Assembly (NCBI GenBank): GCA_025936205.1
Contig: JAICTU010000283.1
Span: 1 to 11,898 of the forward strand
Source of the DNA: Polyangiaceae bacterium
GTDB lineage: Bacteria; Myxococcota; Polyangia; Polyangiales; Polyangiaceae
Reading direction: 5' to 3'
Length of the DNA stretch: 11,898 nucleotides
Shown here: in pieces, positions 7,142 to 11,879 of the stretch
Position numbering within the stretch: the first letter of the stretch is position 1
Layout of the letters: each line of letters opens with the position of its first letter
Made by a program: the position numbers and the translations under genes
Notes under the pieces: generated by a model
What the model was told of the DNA's origin: nothing
The model's database searches: none
The model's input: only the letters and a program-made list of their open reading frames with translations

Positions 7142-9304
7142 GTCATACAGCGCTTGCAAATAGGCCTTGCCCCTCCCGGGAACGGGGAGCTGTGCCAAGC
7201 GATCTCGGTACACCAGCGCTTCGAGCCCACTGCCACCCGGCCCGGGGAGTGGGGTGCCCCCACAAACTCCCAGGGTGCGGGGTATCCCCGCCGAAATCAG
7301 AGCGCCAGGCGGGTGCGGCAATCCGCTGCCTGGCACTTCAGCCAGCCAGACCCGAAAATAGTCGCGGAAGATCCGGTTCTGGGCCCACCATTCGACGCCT
7401 TCGAGCCGCTGTTCGAAATGGATCTTGGAAACGATGAAAGCCCGCTCGCGAATCACCCAGATTTCGCTCTTGCGAATGGGCGCGTGCACCTCGATCGGCG
7501 GATCGAAGAGCCGCGTGGGGACGCGCGGCAACTCGGCCAACAGGGACTCCGGCGGGTCTCCGGAGAAAACATCTCCGGAGGAGCTGGAGCGCGGGGTGGT
7601 TCTCGCAGAGCCCTCTGGAGAACCCTCTGGAAAAGCTGCAGTGGAACAGAACGGCAAGAGCGCGCTGCTCTTCTCCGGCAAGTGCGAATCTTGCAGGGCG
7701 AGCACTCCGACAGATTCCGAGCCGATGTCTGCCGTCAGCTCCGCCACCAGCACCGCCAGACTGCGCGGATCGGTGGCCATTGCGCTGGACCCATTTCGCT
7801 CTCCCAGCAGCAGCCCCAGCTGACAGGATCGCGCCTCCGTCACCGAAGTGGCTTGCAGGCTGAGACCCAGAGTCGGCGCAATCAGAGTTTGCTTCTGCAA
7901 GCGCGAGCGCAGAACGCGCTCCAGATCTTCCGCATGGAAGAGCGGCGAGGCGAGTTTGAATGAAAGCGACTTTTCTCCAGCGGGGCTGTCCGTCGAGGGC
8001 GGTTTAGGAGCGGCTGCGATGAAATTGGCTGCGATGAAATTGGCTGCGATGAAATTGGCTGCGATGAAATTGGCCGCAATGGAACGATCGTAATGGATGG
8101 TGAGCAGCAGCTCCTGAGCCGCCTGGCCGCGACCTTCCAGTCGAGCGCTCAAGCGCCCGGACAGGCCCTTCAACACGAATAGCAATGGCTCGACGTTTTC
8201 GAGCGGGTCTTCCCAGAACAGCTCCTCACGAGGCATCTCTTCGGGTTGATGTGGAACGAGCACCGCGCTGTCTCGACCTTGGATCAAGTCCAAGACGGTG
8301 CCCAACGGCACATCGAGGACGCGGTCTGCGAGACGAGCAGCCAGCGCAGAAGGCGGCAACCCCCTCAGATCTTGGATGCTGAGCAGCCCCAGACGGGCAA
8401 ACCAACTGGCTGCTTCTCGATGAATGGGCAAAGCAATGATCGGAAGCTGACTCACGGCACGTTCCGTGTCATCCGTATCAACGACAAGAACCCCGGAGGG
8501 CCCTGGGGGTGCGGGGTGTCCCTGCAGAACTCGAGGCGCGGGATGTCCCTGCAGAACTCGAGGCGCGGGATGTCCCTGCAGAACTCGGGGTGCGGGGTGT
8601 CCCTGCAGAACTCGGGGTGCGGGGTGTCCCTGCATAAACAGCTGCGCATGGCGTGCGAACGATTGAGCGAGCCAGGGCCCATCCGCGACAGCCACGCGGG
8701 ACGCATGACCGAGTGCTCGGATCTGCTCGGAAAGCTCCAACGCCAGCTCGCGCTCGCTGGGATAGAAATGCCCGGATCCTGAGATGTCTACCCAGACCGT
8801 ATCGGGTGCCTGAAAAGAGACCGGCGAGCCAAACCCGAGCGCGACTTCGGCGATGTGCTTCAGCGCGGAGAGCAATCGAGCGCGGGGCAAGGCATGGATG
8901 ACCAGATTCTCGACGATGGCGCAGGCTTGCGCGATGGTTTGCCGAGGGCGAATTCCCAGCCGATGAGCGGTCGCATTGACCGCATCGAGCTCGGTCTTGC
9001 CCTCCAGCTCGGCCTTCTGATCGAGGGACGAAGAATCCGTGAGCACGATGGCCCGTGCCGGCTTCGCTGTGCGCTGTGGCTTTTTCTGGAAGGCAACAGG
9101 CTTCGAGGCAACAGGCTTCGAGGCAACAGGCTTCGAGATAGCAGCGAGCTCTTGCAGTGCAGATTCTGCTTGCACCAGCTCACAGTGCAAATGCGGCAGG
9201 ACAACAGCCAAGATGCGCTGCTTCCGCGCGCTCGGGGTGTGGGGCATCCCCGCGCAACCTGTCCCCGCGGATCGCGCGAAGGATTCGAGCGCGACCTGAT
9301 CCAT
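7139..9304 (-). CDS. imuB: ImuB, catalytically inactive Y-family hub of the SOS mutasome
   Basis: ImuB resembles a Y-family polymerase but lacks activity; in the family it bridges the beta clamp to DnaE2 and ImuA. This 721-residue product has the N-terminal ILAVVLPHLHCELVQ (31-45), the helix NATAHRLGIRPRQTIAQACAI, the palm strand VWVDISGSGHF (171-180), where the usual Asp-Glu pair is Asp-Ile, and LGLLSIQDLRGLPPSALAAR (305-324). QLGLL (495-499) sits where a clamp motif is expected, and the C-terminus has WWAQNRIFRDYFRVW then ALVYRD and ALYD. I recall usual lengths nearer 450-550. The excess is in repeat-bearing inserts: SKPVA x3, GHPAPRVLQ x4-5, IAANF x4, PEGS x2, SGD x2 and a decayed C-terminal pair. 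I chose the ATG at 9304 because it overlaps the imuA TGA; M20 (9247) is an alternative. The open frame continues upstream to 9835, but that part shadows imuA. Confidence 0.93.
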   Translation of the reverse strand: MDQVALESFARSAGTGCAGMPHTPSARKQRILAVVLPHLHCELVQAESALQELAAISKPVASKPVASKPVAFQKKPQRTAKPARAIVLTDSSSLDQKAELEGKTELDAVNATAHRLGIRPRQTIAQACAIVENLVIHALPRARLLSALKHIAEVALGFGSPVSFQAPDTVWVDISGSGHFYPSERELALELSEQIRALGHASRVAVADGPWLAQSFARHAQLFMQGHPAPRVLQGHPAPRVLQGHPAPRVLQGHPAPRVLQGHPAPPGPSGVLVVDTDDTERAVSQLPIIALPIHREAASWFARLGLLSIQDLRGLPPSALAARLADRVLDVPLGTVLDLIQGRDSAVLVPHQPEEMPREELFWEDPLENVEPLLFVLKGLSGRLSARLEGRGQAAQELLLTIHYDRSIAANFIAANFIAANFIAANFIAAAPKPPSTDSPAGEKSLSFKLASPLFHAEDLERVLRSRLQKQTLIAPTLGLSLQATSVTEARSCQLGLLLGERNGSSAMATDPRSLAVLVAELTADIGSESVGVLALQDSHLPEKSSALLPFCSTAAFPEGSPEGSARTTPRSSSSGDVFSGDPPESLLAELPRVPTRLFDPPIEVHAPIRKSEIWVIRERAFIVSKIHFEQRLEGVEWWAQNRIFRDYFRVWLAEVPGSGLPHPPGALISAGIPRTLGVCGGTPLPGPGGSGLEALVYRDRLAQLPVPGRGKAYLQALYD
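7242..7289 (-). repeat. Two decayed copies of the GHPAP element at the imuB C-terminus
   Basis: 7242-7260 matches the array core at 15 of 19 positions and 7270-7288 at 16 of 19; the linker ACAAACTC between them resembles GCAGAACTC in the imuB array. Read as ImuB they give GGTPLPGP and GIPRTLG, two different frames of the same element and neither the array frame. The pair lies between the conserved strands DYFRVW and ALVYRD. Confidence 0.65.
7557..7586 (-). repeat. 15-bp duplication in imuB (SGD motif)
   Basis: TCTCCGGAG occurs at 7557 and 7572, exactly 15 bp apart, and contains the palindrome CTCCGGAG. The translation is SSGDV-FSGDP. Low-complexity Ser/Pro/Glu sequence surrounds it, between ALQDSHLPEKS and RLFDPPIEV. 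Confidence 0.6.
7608..7631 (-). repeat. 12-bp tandem duplication in imuB (PEGS)
   Basis: GAGCCCTCTGGA (7608) and GAACCCTCTGGA (7620) are adjacent and differ at one base, encoding PEGS-PEGS within the same low-complexity stretch as the SGD duplication. Confidence 0.7.
8013..8081 (-). repeat. 15-bp tandem array, 4 units plus a partial, in imuB (IAANF)
   Basis: GCTGCGATGAAATTG occurs four times without mismatch (8013, 8028, 8043, 8058), followed by the diverged partial GCCGCAATG. Read on the minus strand it gives IAANF x4, residues about 409-430. It sits in an insert of about 40 residues between LLLTIHYDR and KSLSFKLASP, two strands that I expect to be joined by a short turn in other ImuB proteins. 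Identical units suggest recent expansion. Confidence 0.92.
8508..8634 (-). repeat. 27-bp tandem array, 5 motif copies, in imuB (GHPAPRVLQ)
   Basis: The minus-strand unit is GGACACCCCGCACCCCGAG then TTCTGCAG, 27 bp. Going along the plus strand, the array opens with the partial copy (GHPAPPGP), then two units of a variant with ATC and CTC (GGACATCCCGCGCCTCGAG), then two units of the main sequence. ImuB reads GHPAPRVLQ four times, then GHPAPPGP, residues about 226-269. No frame of the unit on either strand contains a stop. The array lies between AQSFARHAQLF and GVLVVDTDDTERAV. Related copies occur at 7242-7289, 9231-9250 and 9881-9902. Confidence 0.93.
9091..9135 (-). repeat. 15-bp tandem array, 3 perfect units, in imuB (SKPVA)
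   Basis: AGGCAACAGGCTTCG is repeated three times without mismatch. ImuB reads SKPVA x3, residues about 58-71, followed by a Lys/Arg-rich stretch (FQKKPQRTAKPAR). It separates the first conserved strand (ILAVVLPHLH) from AIVLTD, a spot usually filled by a short linker. Confidence 0.9.
9231..9250 (-). repeat. Single GHPAP-element copy near the imuB start
   Basis: CTCGGGGTGTGGGGCATCCC matches the array core at 17 of 20 bases. ImuB reads it as GMPHTPS, a different frame from the array. The ATG inside it (9247-9245) is also the alternative imuB start, M20. Confidence 0.6.
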
Positions 9305-9306
9305 CA
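9302..9306 (-). promoter_or_regulatory. TGATG stop/start overlap, imuA to imuB
   Basis: The imuA TGA (9306-9304) shares its A with the imuB ATG (9304-9302), the same arrangement as at imuB/dnaE2. This supports both the chosen imuB start and a single three-gene transcript. Confidence 0.8.
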
Positions 9307-10140
9307 CGAAACCCGCCGCACGGGCGCGGCATCCGCCCGGCACAGAGAAACGACGGCCCTGGACTCGGCGAGCAGCGGCTCGACTCGACGGGCTGCTGGA
9401 GCGAAAACAGCTGCTGGGTCGAAAATGGAGCACGGGAGGCTGTGCGCAGGGGAGATGCGCCCGGTGCGCTCTTTGGCCACCCGGAGCTCGAATGACTCGC
9501 TCGATCTGCGAGTGAATTCCAGACGCATGAACGTCGGCAACGGCAGAGTTTGAAACTGCTCGGAGCGAGTGAGCAGCAAGATGCTGGTGGCTGTGGCCTT
9601 CACCGCGAGCGCGAGGCGGCGCACGTTTCGCTGCCAAATATGCTCGTCCAGCGGCCGCTCTGCTCCTGTCAGATCGATCACCAGCACCGATGCGAGGTTT
9701 GCTTCCACGATCCGGAGCGCTGCGCGCCCCACCGCCTCGAGCTCCGGACGCACCACCAGCAGATGATCGAGATCGACGCCCAAGCGCGCGACACCTGGCG
9801 CGTACAGCGTGCCAGCAGGATCGATGAAGGCACACCAGGGGCCGGTGGCGCCGCCAAATGAACGTGGGTGAGGGCCAGCGGAACTCGGGGCGCGGGGTGT
9901 CCGCTCAGCAGCAGCTTGCTGCTGAGCGGCGCGACAGGCACACAGCGCAAAGGAGGTCGCCACGCCGCTCGTGCCGCGCACCTGCAGCTCGCTCACGCTG
10001 CCCTGCGGCAATCCCTGGACCGGCAGAGCAGCATCGAGTGCCGGAATCCCGAGTGACAGCACTCGCTCTGATGGGTCGGCGCCGCGTGCGGACATTTGAG
10101 CCAACGAGGACCGGAGTGAGATCAGTGTTTCCGCTCTCAT
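9304..10140 (-). CDS. imuA: ImuA, RecA-like partner of the SOS mutasome
   Basis: ImuA is a RecA/SulA-like protein that in studied systems contacts ImuB and is needed for damage-induced mutagenesis with DnaE2. The 278-residue product shows VLSLGIPALDAALPVQGLP (27-45), the usual ImuA opening, a P-loop-like GTSGVATS (56-63) without the Walker lysine, then GPWCAFIDPAGTLYAPGVAR (100-119), DLDHLLVVRP (123-132) and the Walker B-like strand ASVLVIDLTG (150-159), and a C-terminal Arg/Ala-rich tail. Residues about 73-97 (QQQAAAERTPRAPSSAG and following) interrupt the region between the P-loop helix and FIDPAG and correspond to a repeat copy plus a perfect hairpin. The ATG at 10140 fits the family start; the frame is open to 10257, but that extension crosses the operator and promoter. 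It is the first gene of the imuA-imuB-dnaE2 unit and is likely LexA-repressed. Family assignment is firm given the neighbours. Confidence 0.92.
   Translation of the reverse strand: MRAETLISLRSSLAQMSARGADPSERVLSLGIPALDAALPVQGLPQGSVSELQVRGTSGVATSFALCACRAAQQQAAAERTPRAPSSAGPHPRSFGGATGPWCAFIDPAGTLYAPGVARLGVDLDHLLVVRPELEAVGRAALRIVEANLASVLVIDLTGAERPLDEHIWQRNVRRLALAVKATATSILLLTRSEQFQTLPLPTFMRLEFTRRSSESFELRVAKERTGRISPAHSLPCSIFDPAAVFAPAARRVEPLLAESRAVVSLCRADAAPVRRVS
9881..9902 (-). repeat. Single GHPAP-element copy inside imuA
   Basis: This 22-bp stretch differs from the imuB array (8581-8602) at one base. ImuA translates it in another frame as TPRAPSS, matching the frame-shifted array reading TPRTPSSAG. 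It abuts the hairpin at 9901-9929. Confidence 0.85.
9901..9929. repeat. Perfect 13-bp inverted repeat inside imuA
   Basis: CCGCTCAGCAGCA (9901-9913) and TGCTGCTGAGCGG (9917-9929) are exact reverse complements around a 3-base loop. The arms encode part of the AAQQQAAAER stretch. The left arm overlaps the last two bases of the neighbouring repeat copy, so both may have arrived or expanded together. Confidence 0.85.
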
Positions 10141-10141
10141 T

Positions 10142-10158
10142 ACTGAACAAATTATCAG
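10142..10158 (-). promoter_or_regulatory. LexA-type SOS operator overlapping the imuA promoter
   Basis: On the minus strand the site reads CTGATAATTTGTTCAGT, a dyad CTGA-N8-TCAG ending 2 bases before the imuA ATG. It agrees with the M. xanthus LexA motif as I recall it (CTRHAMRYBYGTTCAGS) at 15 of 17 positions. The operator contains GATAAT, a 4-of-6 to 5-of-6 match to a -10 element, 10 bases before the ATG, so transcription would start at or next to the start codon, giving a leaderless mRNA; no Shine-Dalgarno sequence is visible. I see no convincing -35. LexA bound here would block polymerase directly. Confidence 0.75.
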
Positions 10159-10191
10159 ATAATGGCTCAGGCGCAAGGGGCTGCTCCCCGA

Positions 10192-10220
10192 TTGTAAGAA
10201 ACATTCCTGATATTGATAAC
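10192..10220 (+). promoter_or_regulatory. Candidate sigma-70 promoter for larE
   Basis: TTGTAA (10192-10197) and GATAAC (10215-10220) match -35 and -10 at 4 of 6 bases each with the ideal 17-bp spacer. This stretch is less GC-rich than its surroundings. Transcription would start near 10227 and leave a leader of about 75 bases. It is a pattern match only. Confidence 0.4.
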
Positions 10221-10270
10221 TTGGGCCCCTGTGCGGGCGTCTGCGACGCACCTTCACCCCTGGCCCCTCT

Positions 10271-10296
10271 CGGGAAGCAAAGGTGTTAGCTTCCCG
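10271..10296 (+). other. Hairpin just before the larE start
   Basis: CGGGAAGC (10271-10278) pairs perfectly with GCTTCCCG (10289-10296). The 10-base loop holds AAAGGTG, the only Shine-Dalgarno-like sequence upstream of larE. The stem ends 5 bases before the ATG, so folding could influence translation; this is inference. Confidence 0.45.
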
Positions 10297-10301
10297 GCGC
10301 C

Positions 10302-11165
10302 ATGATTTCCGAGCTCGCTTCCTCCCCCAGTGCCTCTCCCGAAGAGAAGCTGGCAGCCCTTCGCGAGTACCTGCGGCACCTCGGCTCCGCCCTGATTTGC
10401 TACTCCGGTGGCATCGACAGCGCCCTGGTTCTGGCCGTTGCGCACGAACAACTGGGCGAGCGCGCCATCGCCATCACTGCGGTGAGCGCCAGCCTACCTG
10501 CTCGCGAACGTGAGGAAGCCGCACGCTTTACCCAGCAGCTCGGAGCTCGCCACGAGTTTGTGGAATCGCGCGAGATCGAGCGGCCCGGCTACGTCGCGAA
10601 CGGTCCGGATCGCTGCTTCCACTGCAAGAGCGAGCTGTACGAGATCGCCCATCAGCAACTCGCGACATACGGCGTCAGCCACATCCTCAATGGCACCAAC
10701 CGCGACGACCTGGGCGACTATCGTCCGGGGCTCGAAGCCGCGAGCCGCGCCGGCGTGAAGAGCCCGCTCGCGGAGCTCGGATTCCACAAACAGGACGTGC
10801 GCACCACCGCCCAGTTGCTCGGCCTCAGCAACTGGCAAAAGCCGGCAGCAGCCTGCCTCGCCAGTCGAATTCCCTACGGCACCTCGGTGACCCGTGAGCG
10901 CCTCGACCAGATTGGTCGCTTCGAGCAGGACCTCAAGGACCTCGGCTTCATTCAGGTCCGGGTCCGCTGGCATGGCAAGGTCGCGCGCCTCGAGCTCGGT
11001 GCGGAGGAGCTGCCCCGAGCGCTCACGCCCGCCGTGCGCCAGGAACTCGTGGCCGCCGGAAAGCGCCAGGGCTTTCAGTATGTGACACTCGATCTGGAGG
11101 GGTACCGAACCGGTTCACACAATGAAGTGCTGCCGGGCTACGCCCTGAAAGTCGTCCAGCACTAG
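10302..11165 (+). CDS. larE: LarE, ATP-dependent sacrificial sulfur transferase
   Basis: LarE makes the sulfur-bearing precursor of the nickel-pincer nucleotide, the cofactor of lactate racemase and related enzymes: it adenylates pyridinium dicarboxylate mononucleotide and donates sulfur, in the founding enzyme from its own cysteine. The 287-residue product has the PP-loop YSGGIDSALVLA (34-45), RCFHCKSELY (104-113), NGTNRDDLGDYRPG (130-143), SPLAELGFHKQDVR and KPAAACLASRIPYG (180-193). Cys185 in that last motif lies where I expect the sacrificial cysteine (Cys176 in Lactobacillus plantarum), so the cysteine-donating type is likely. Length is normal. No clear Shine-Dalgarno lies at the ATG, and a hairpin precedes it. 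The gene is divergent from imuA. larA, larB and larC are not in the window, so the enzyme served is unknown. Identity is strong. Confidence 0.94.
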   Translation: MISELASSPSASPEEKLAALREYLRHLGSALICYSGGIDSALVLAVAHEQLGERAIAITAVSASLPAREREEAARFTQQLGARHEFVESREIERPGYVANGPDRCFHCKSELYEIAHQQLATYGVSHILNGTNRDDLGDYRPGLEAASRAGVKSPLAELGFHKQDVRTTAQLLGLSNWQKPAAACLASRIPYGTSVTRERLDQIGRFEQDLKDLGFIQVRVRWHGKVARLELGAEELPRALTPAVRQELVAAGKRQGFQYVTLDLEGYRTGSHNEVLPGYALKVVQH

Positions 11166-11482
11166 GTTTGATAAGTTTTTGTCACTGATGGCGCCGCCTG
11201 GTGGCGCCAGATGTAGCCAACAGTGGGCAAGCTTATGGAATCGTTACTTTTGAGCGCCAGTATCCACAACGCTTTTGACTTGGCAGCGGGCGAGCAGTAG
11301 CACCACGAACTGCGATGTTCAGGGTTTCCCAAAAGAACTCGCGGGTTGCCTACAAAGCGAGAGAGGTCGAGGAAGACTCGCTTCCCCTGTCGCGTAGTGC
11401 ACCCGCAGGCATCGCTGTGTGCCCCCGCTGTGTTCATCGGCCCGGGCTAGCAGATGGAAAAAGAAACAAGGATTATAGATTC
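11166..11482. other. Region without a convincing gene between larE and the cytochrome gene
   Basis: The first half is less GC-rich than the coding DNA. It holds a perfect 7-bp hairpin, TGGCGCC/GGCGCCA (11189-11195 and 11203-11209), with no following T-run, so at best a weak larE terminator. TTGACT at 11275 resembles a -35 but has no good -10 at the right spacing. A 91-codon minus-strand frame (11437-11162) and a 56-codon plus-strand frame running into the cytochrome gene have no recognisable domain, and I treat both as non-coding. The last 25 bases carry the ribosome-binding site of the next gene. Confidence 0.6.
11468..11472 (+). promoter_or_regulatory. Ribosome-binding site that sets the cytochrome start
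   Basis: AAGGA lies 10 bases before the ATG at 11483. It supports that start over the in-frame ATG at 11315, as does the signal peptide that begins there. Confidence 0.75.
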
Positions 11483-11791
11483 ATGTTCCAAACGCGCTCA
11501 CTCTCCACTGTTCTAGTTGCATCCCTCGGCCTCGCCGCCGGCCTCGCGCTCTTCACCGCGCAGAACGTCTCTGCCGCTGGTGAGAAGCCCTGCACGGGCG
11601 ACCTCTCGGATCCCGCCGTTGCGAAGATCAAAGAGGCCTGTGCCAAGGGCGGCCAGGGCGAGGCCAAGAAGGTCATGAACGACCTCTCGAAGAAGGCCGG
11701 CCTGAAGTGTGACGCCTGCCACAAGGATACCTCGACCTACGCGGTCAAGGACAACGCGCTGGCCGACTACAAGGCCAAGCTGGGCAAGTAA
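11483..11791 (+). CDS. Small exported monohaem c-type cytochrome-like protein
   Basis: The 102-residue product has a clear signal peptide: Arg5, a hydrophobic run (LSTVLVASLGLAAGLALF, about 7-24) and an Ala-rich cleavage site near NVSA-AGEKP (31/32). The mature part, about 70 residues, is Lys-rich and has one haem-attachment motif, CDACH (76-80), so it is predicted to be periplasmic or extracellular with covalently bound haem. Two more cysteines, C37 and C53, precede it and could form a disulfide. No obvious distal Met follows the haem site; M65 before it is the only mature methionine. It is shorter than ordinary class I cytochromes c and I do not recognise a named family, so its redox partner is unknown. 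A good ribosome-binding site and a strong downstream terminator suggest a monocistronic, well-expressed gene. Confidence 0.85.
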   Translation: MFQTRSLSTVLVASLGLAAGLALFTAQNVSAAGEKPCTGDLSDPAVAKIKEACAKGGQGEAKKVMNDLSKKAGLKCDACHKDTSTYAVKDNALADYKAKLGK

Positions 11792-11824
11792 TCCGACCAT
11801 CGGTGCATCTCTAGCACCAAATTT

Positions 11825-11861
11825 CCGGCCCCGGCGATAGCCGCGGCCGGGTCTGTTTTTT
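11825..11861 (+). terminator. Intrinsic terminator of the cytochrome gene
   Basis: An 11-bp GC-rich stem with one mismatch (11825-11835 with 11840-11850), loop GATA, is followed by GTCTG and six T residues. It starts 33 bases after the stop codon. A smaller hairpin GGTGC/GCACC (11802-11818) precedes it. Confidence 0.9.
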
Positions 11862-11879
11862 GGCTGGGCCAAAGAAGCC

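Noticed and set aside
7097..7963. Plus-strand 288-codon frame opposite imuB
   Set aside because: Antisense to the ImuB C-terminal half, with no family features.
8508..8634. CRISPR array
   Set aside because: The 27-bp units are directly adjacent with no spacers and are translated in frame.
8246..8782. Plus-strand frame with CGVSLQNSG repeats opposite imuB
   Set aside because: It is the complement of the 27-bp array, which is open in all six frames; the ImuB reading has the conserved flanking blocks.
9305..9835. 177-residue N-terminal extension of the imuB frame
   Set aside because: It overlaps imuA in another frame and is Arg/Ser/Ala-rich without domains; the coupled ATG at 9304 precedes the first conserved ImuB strand.
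10141..10257. 39-residue N-terminal extension of imuA
   Set aside because: It would cross the LexA-type operator and the promoter, and the family start matches the ATG at 10140.
11162..11437. 91-codon minus-strand frame between larE and the cytochrome gene
   Set aside because: No domain, no ribosome-binding site and no conserved context that I can recognise.
11315..11482. 56-residue upstream extension of the cytochrome frame
   Set aside because: The signal peptide begins at the ATG at 11483, which has its own AAGGA; the extension would bury it.
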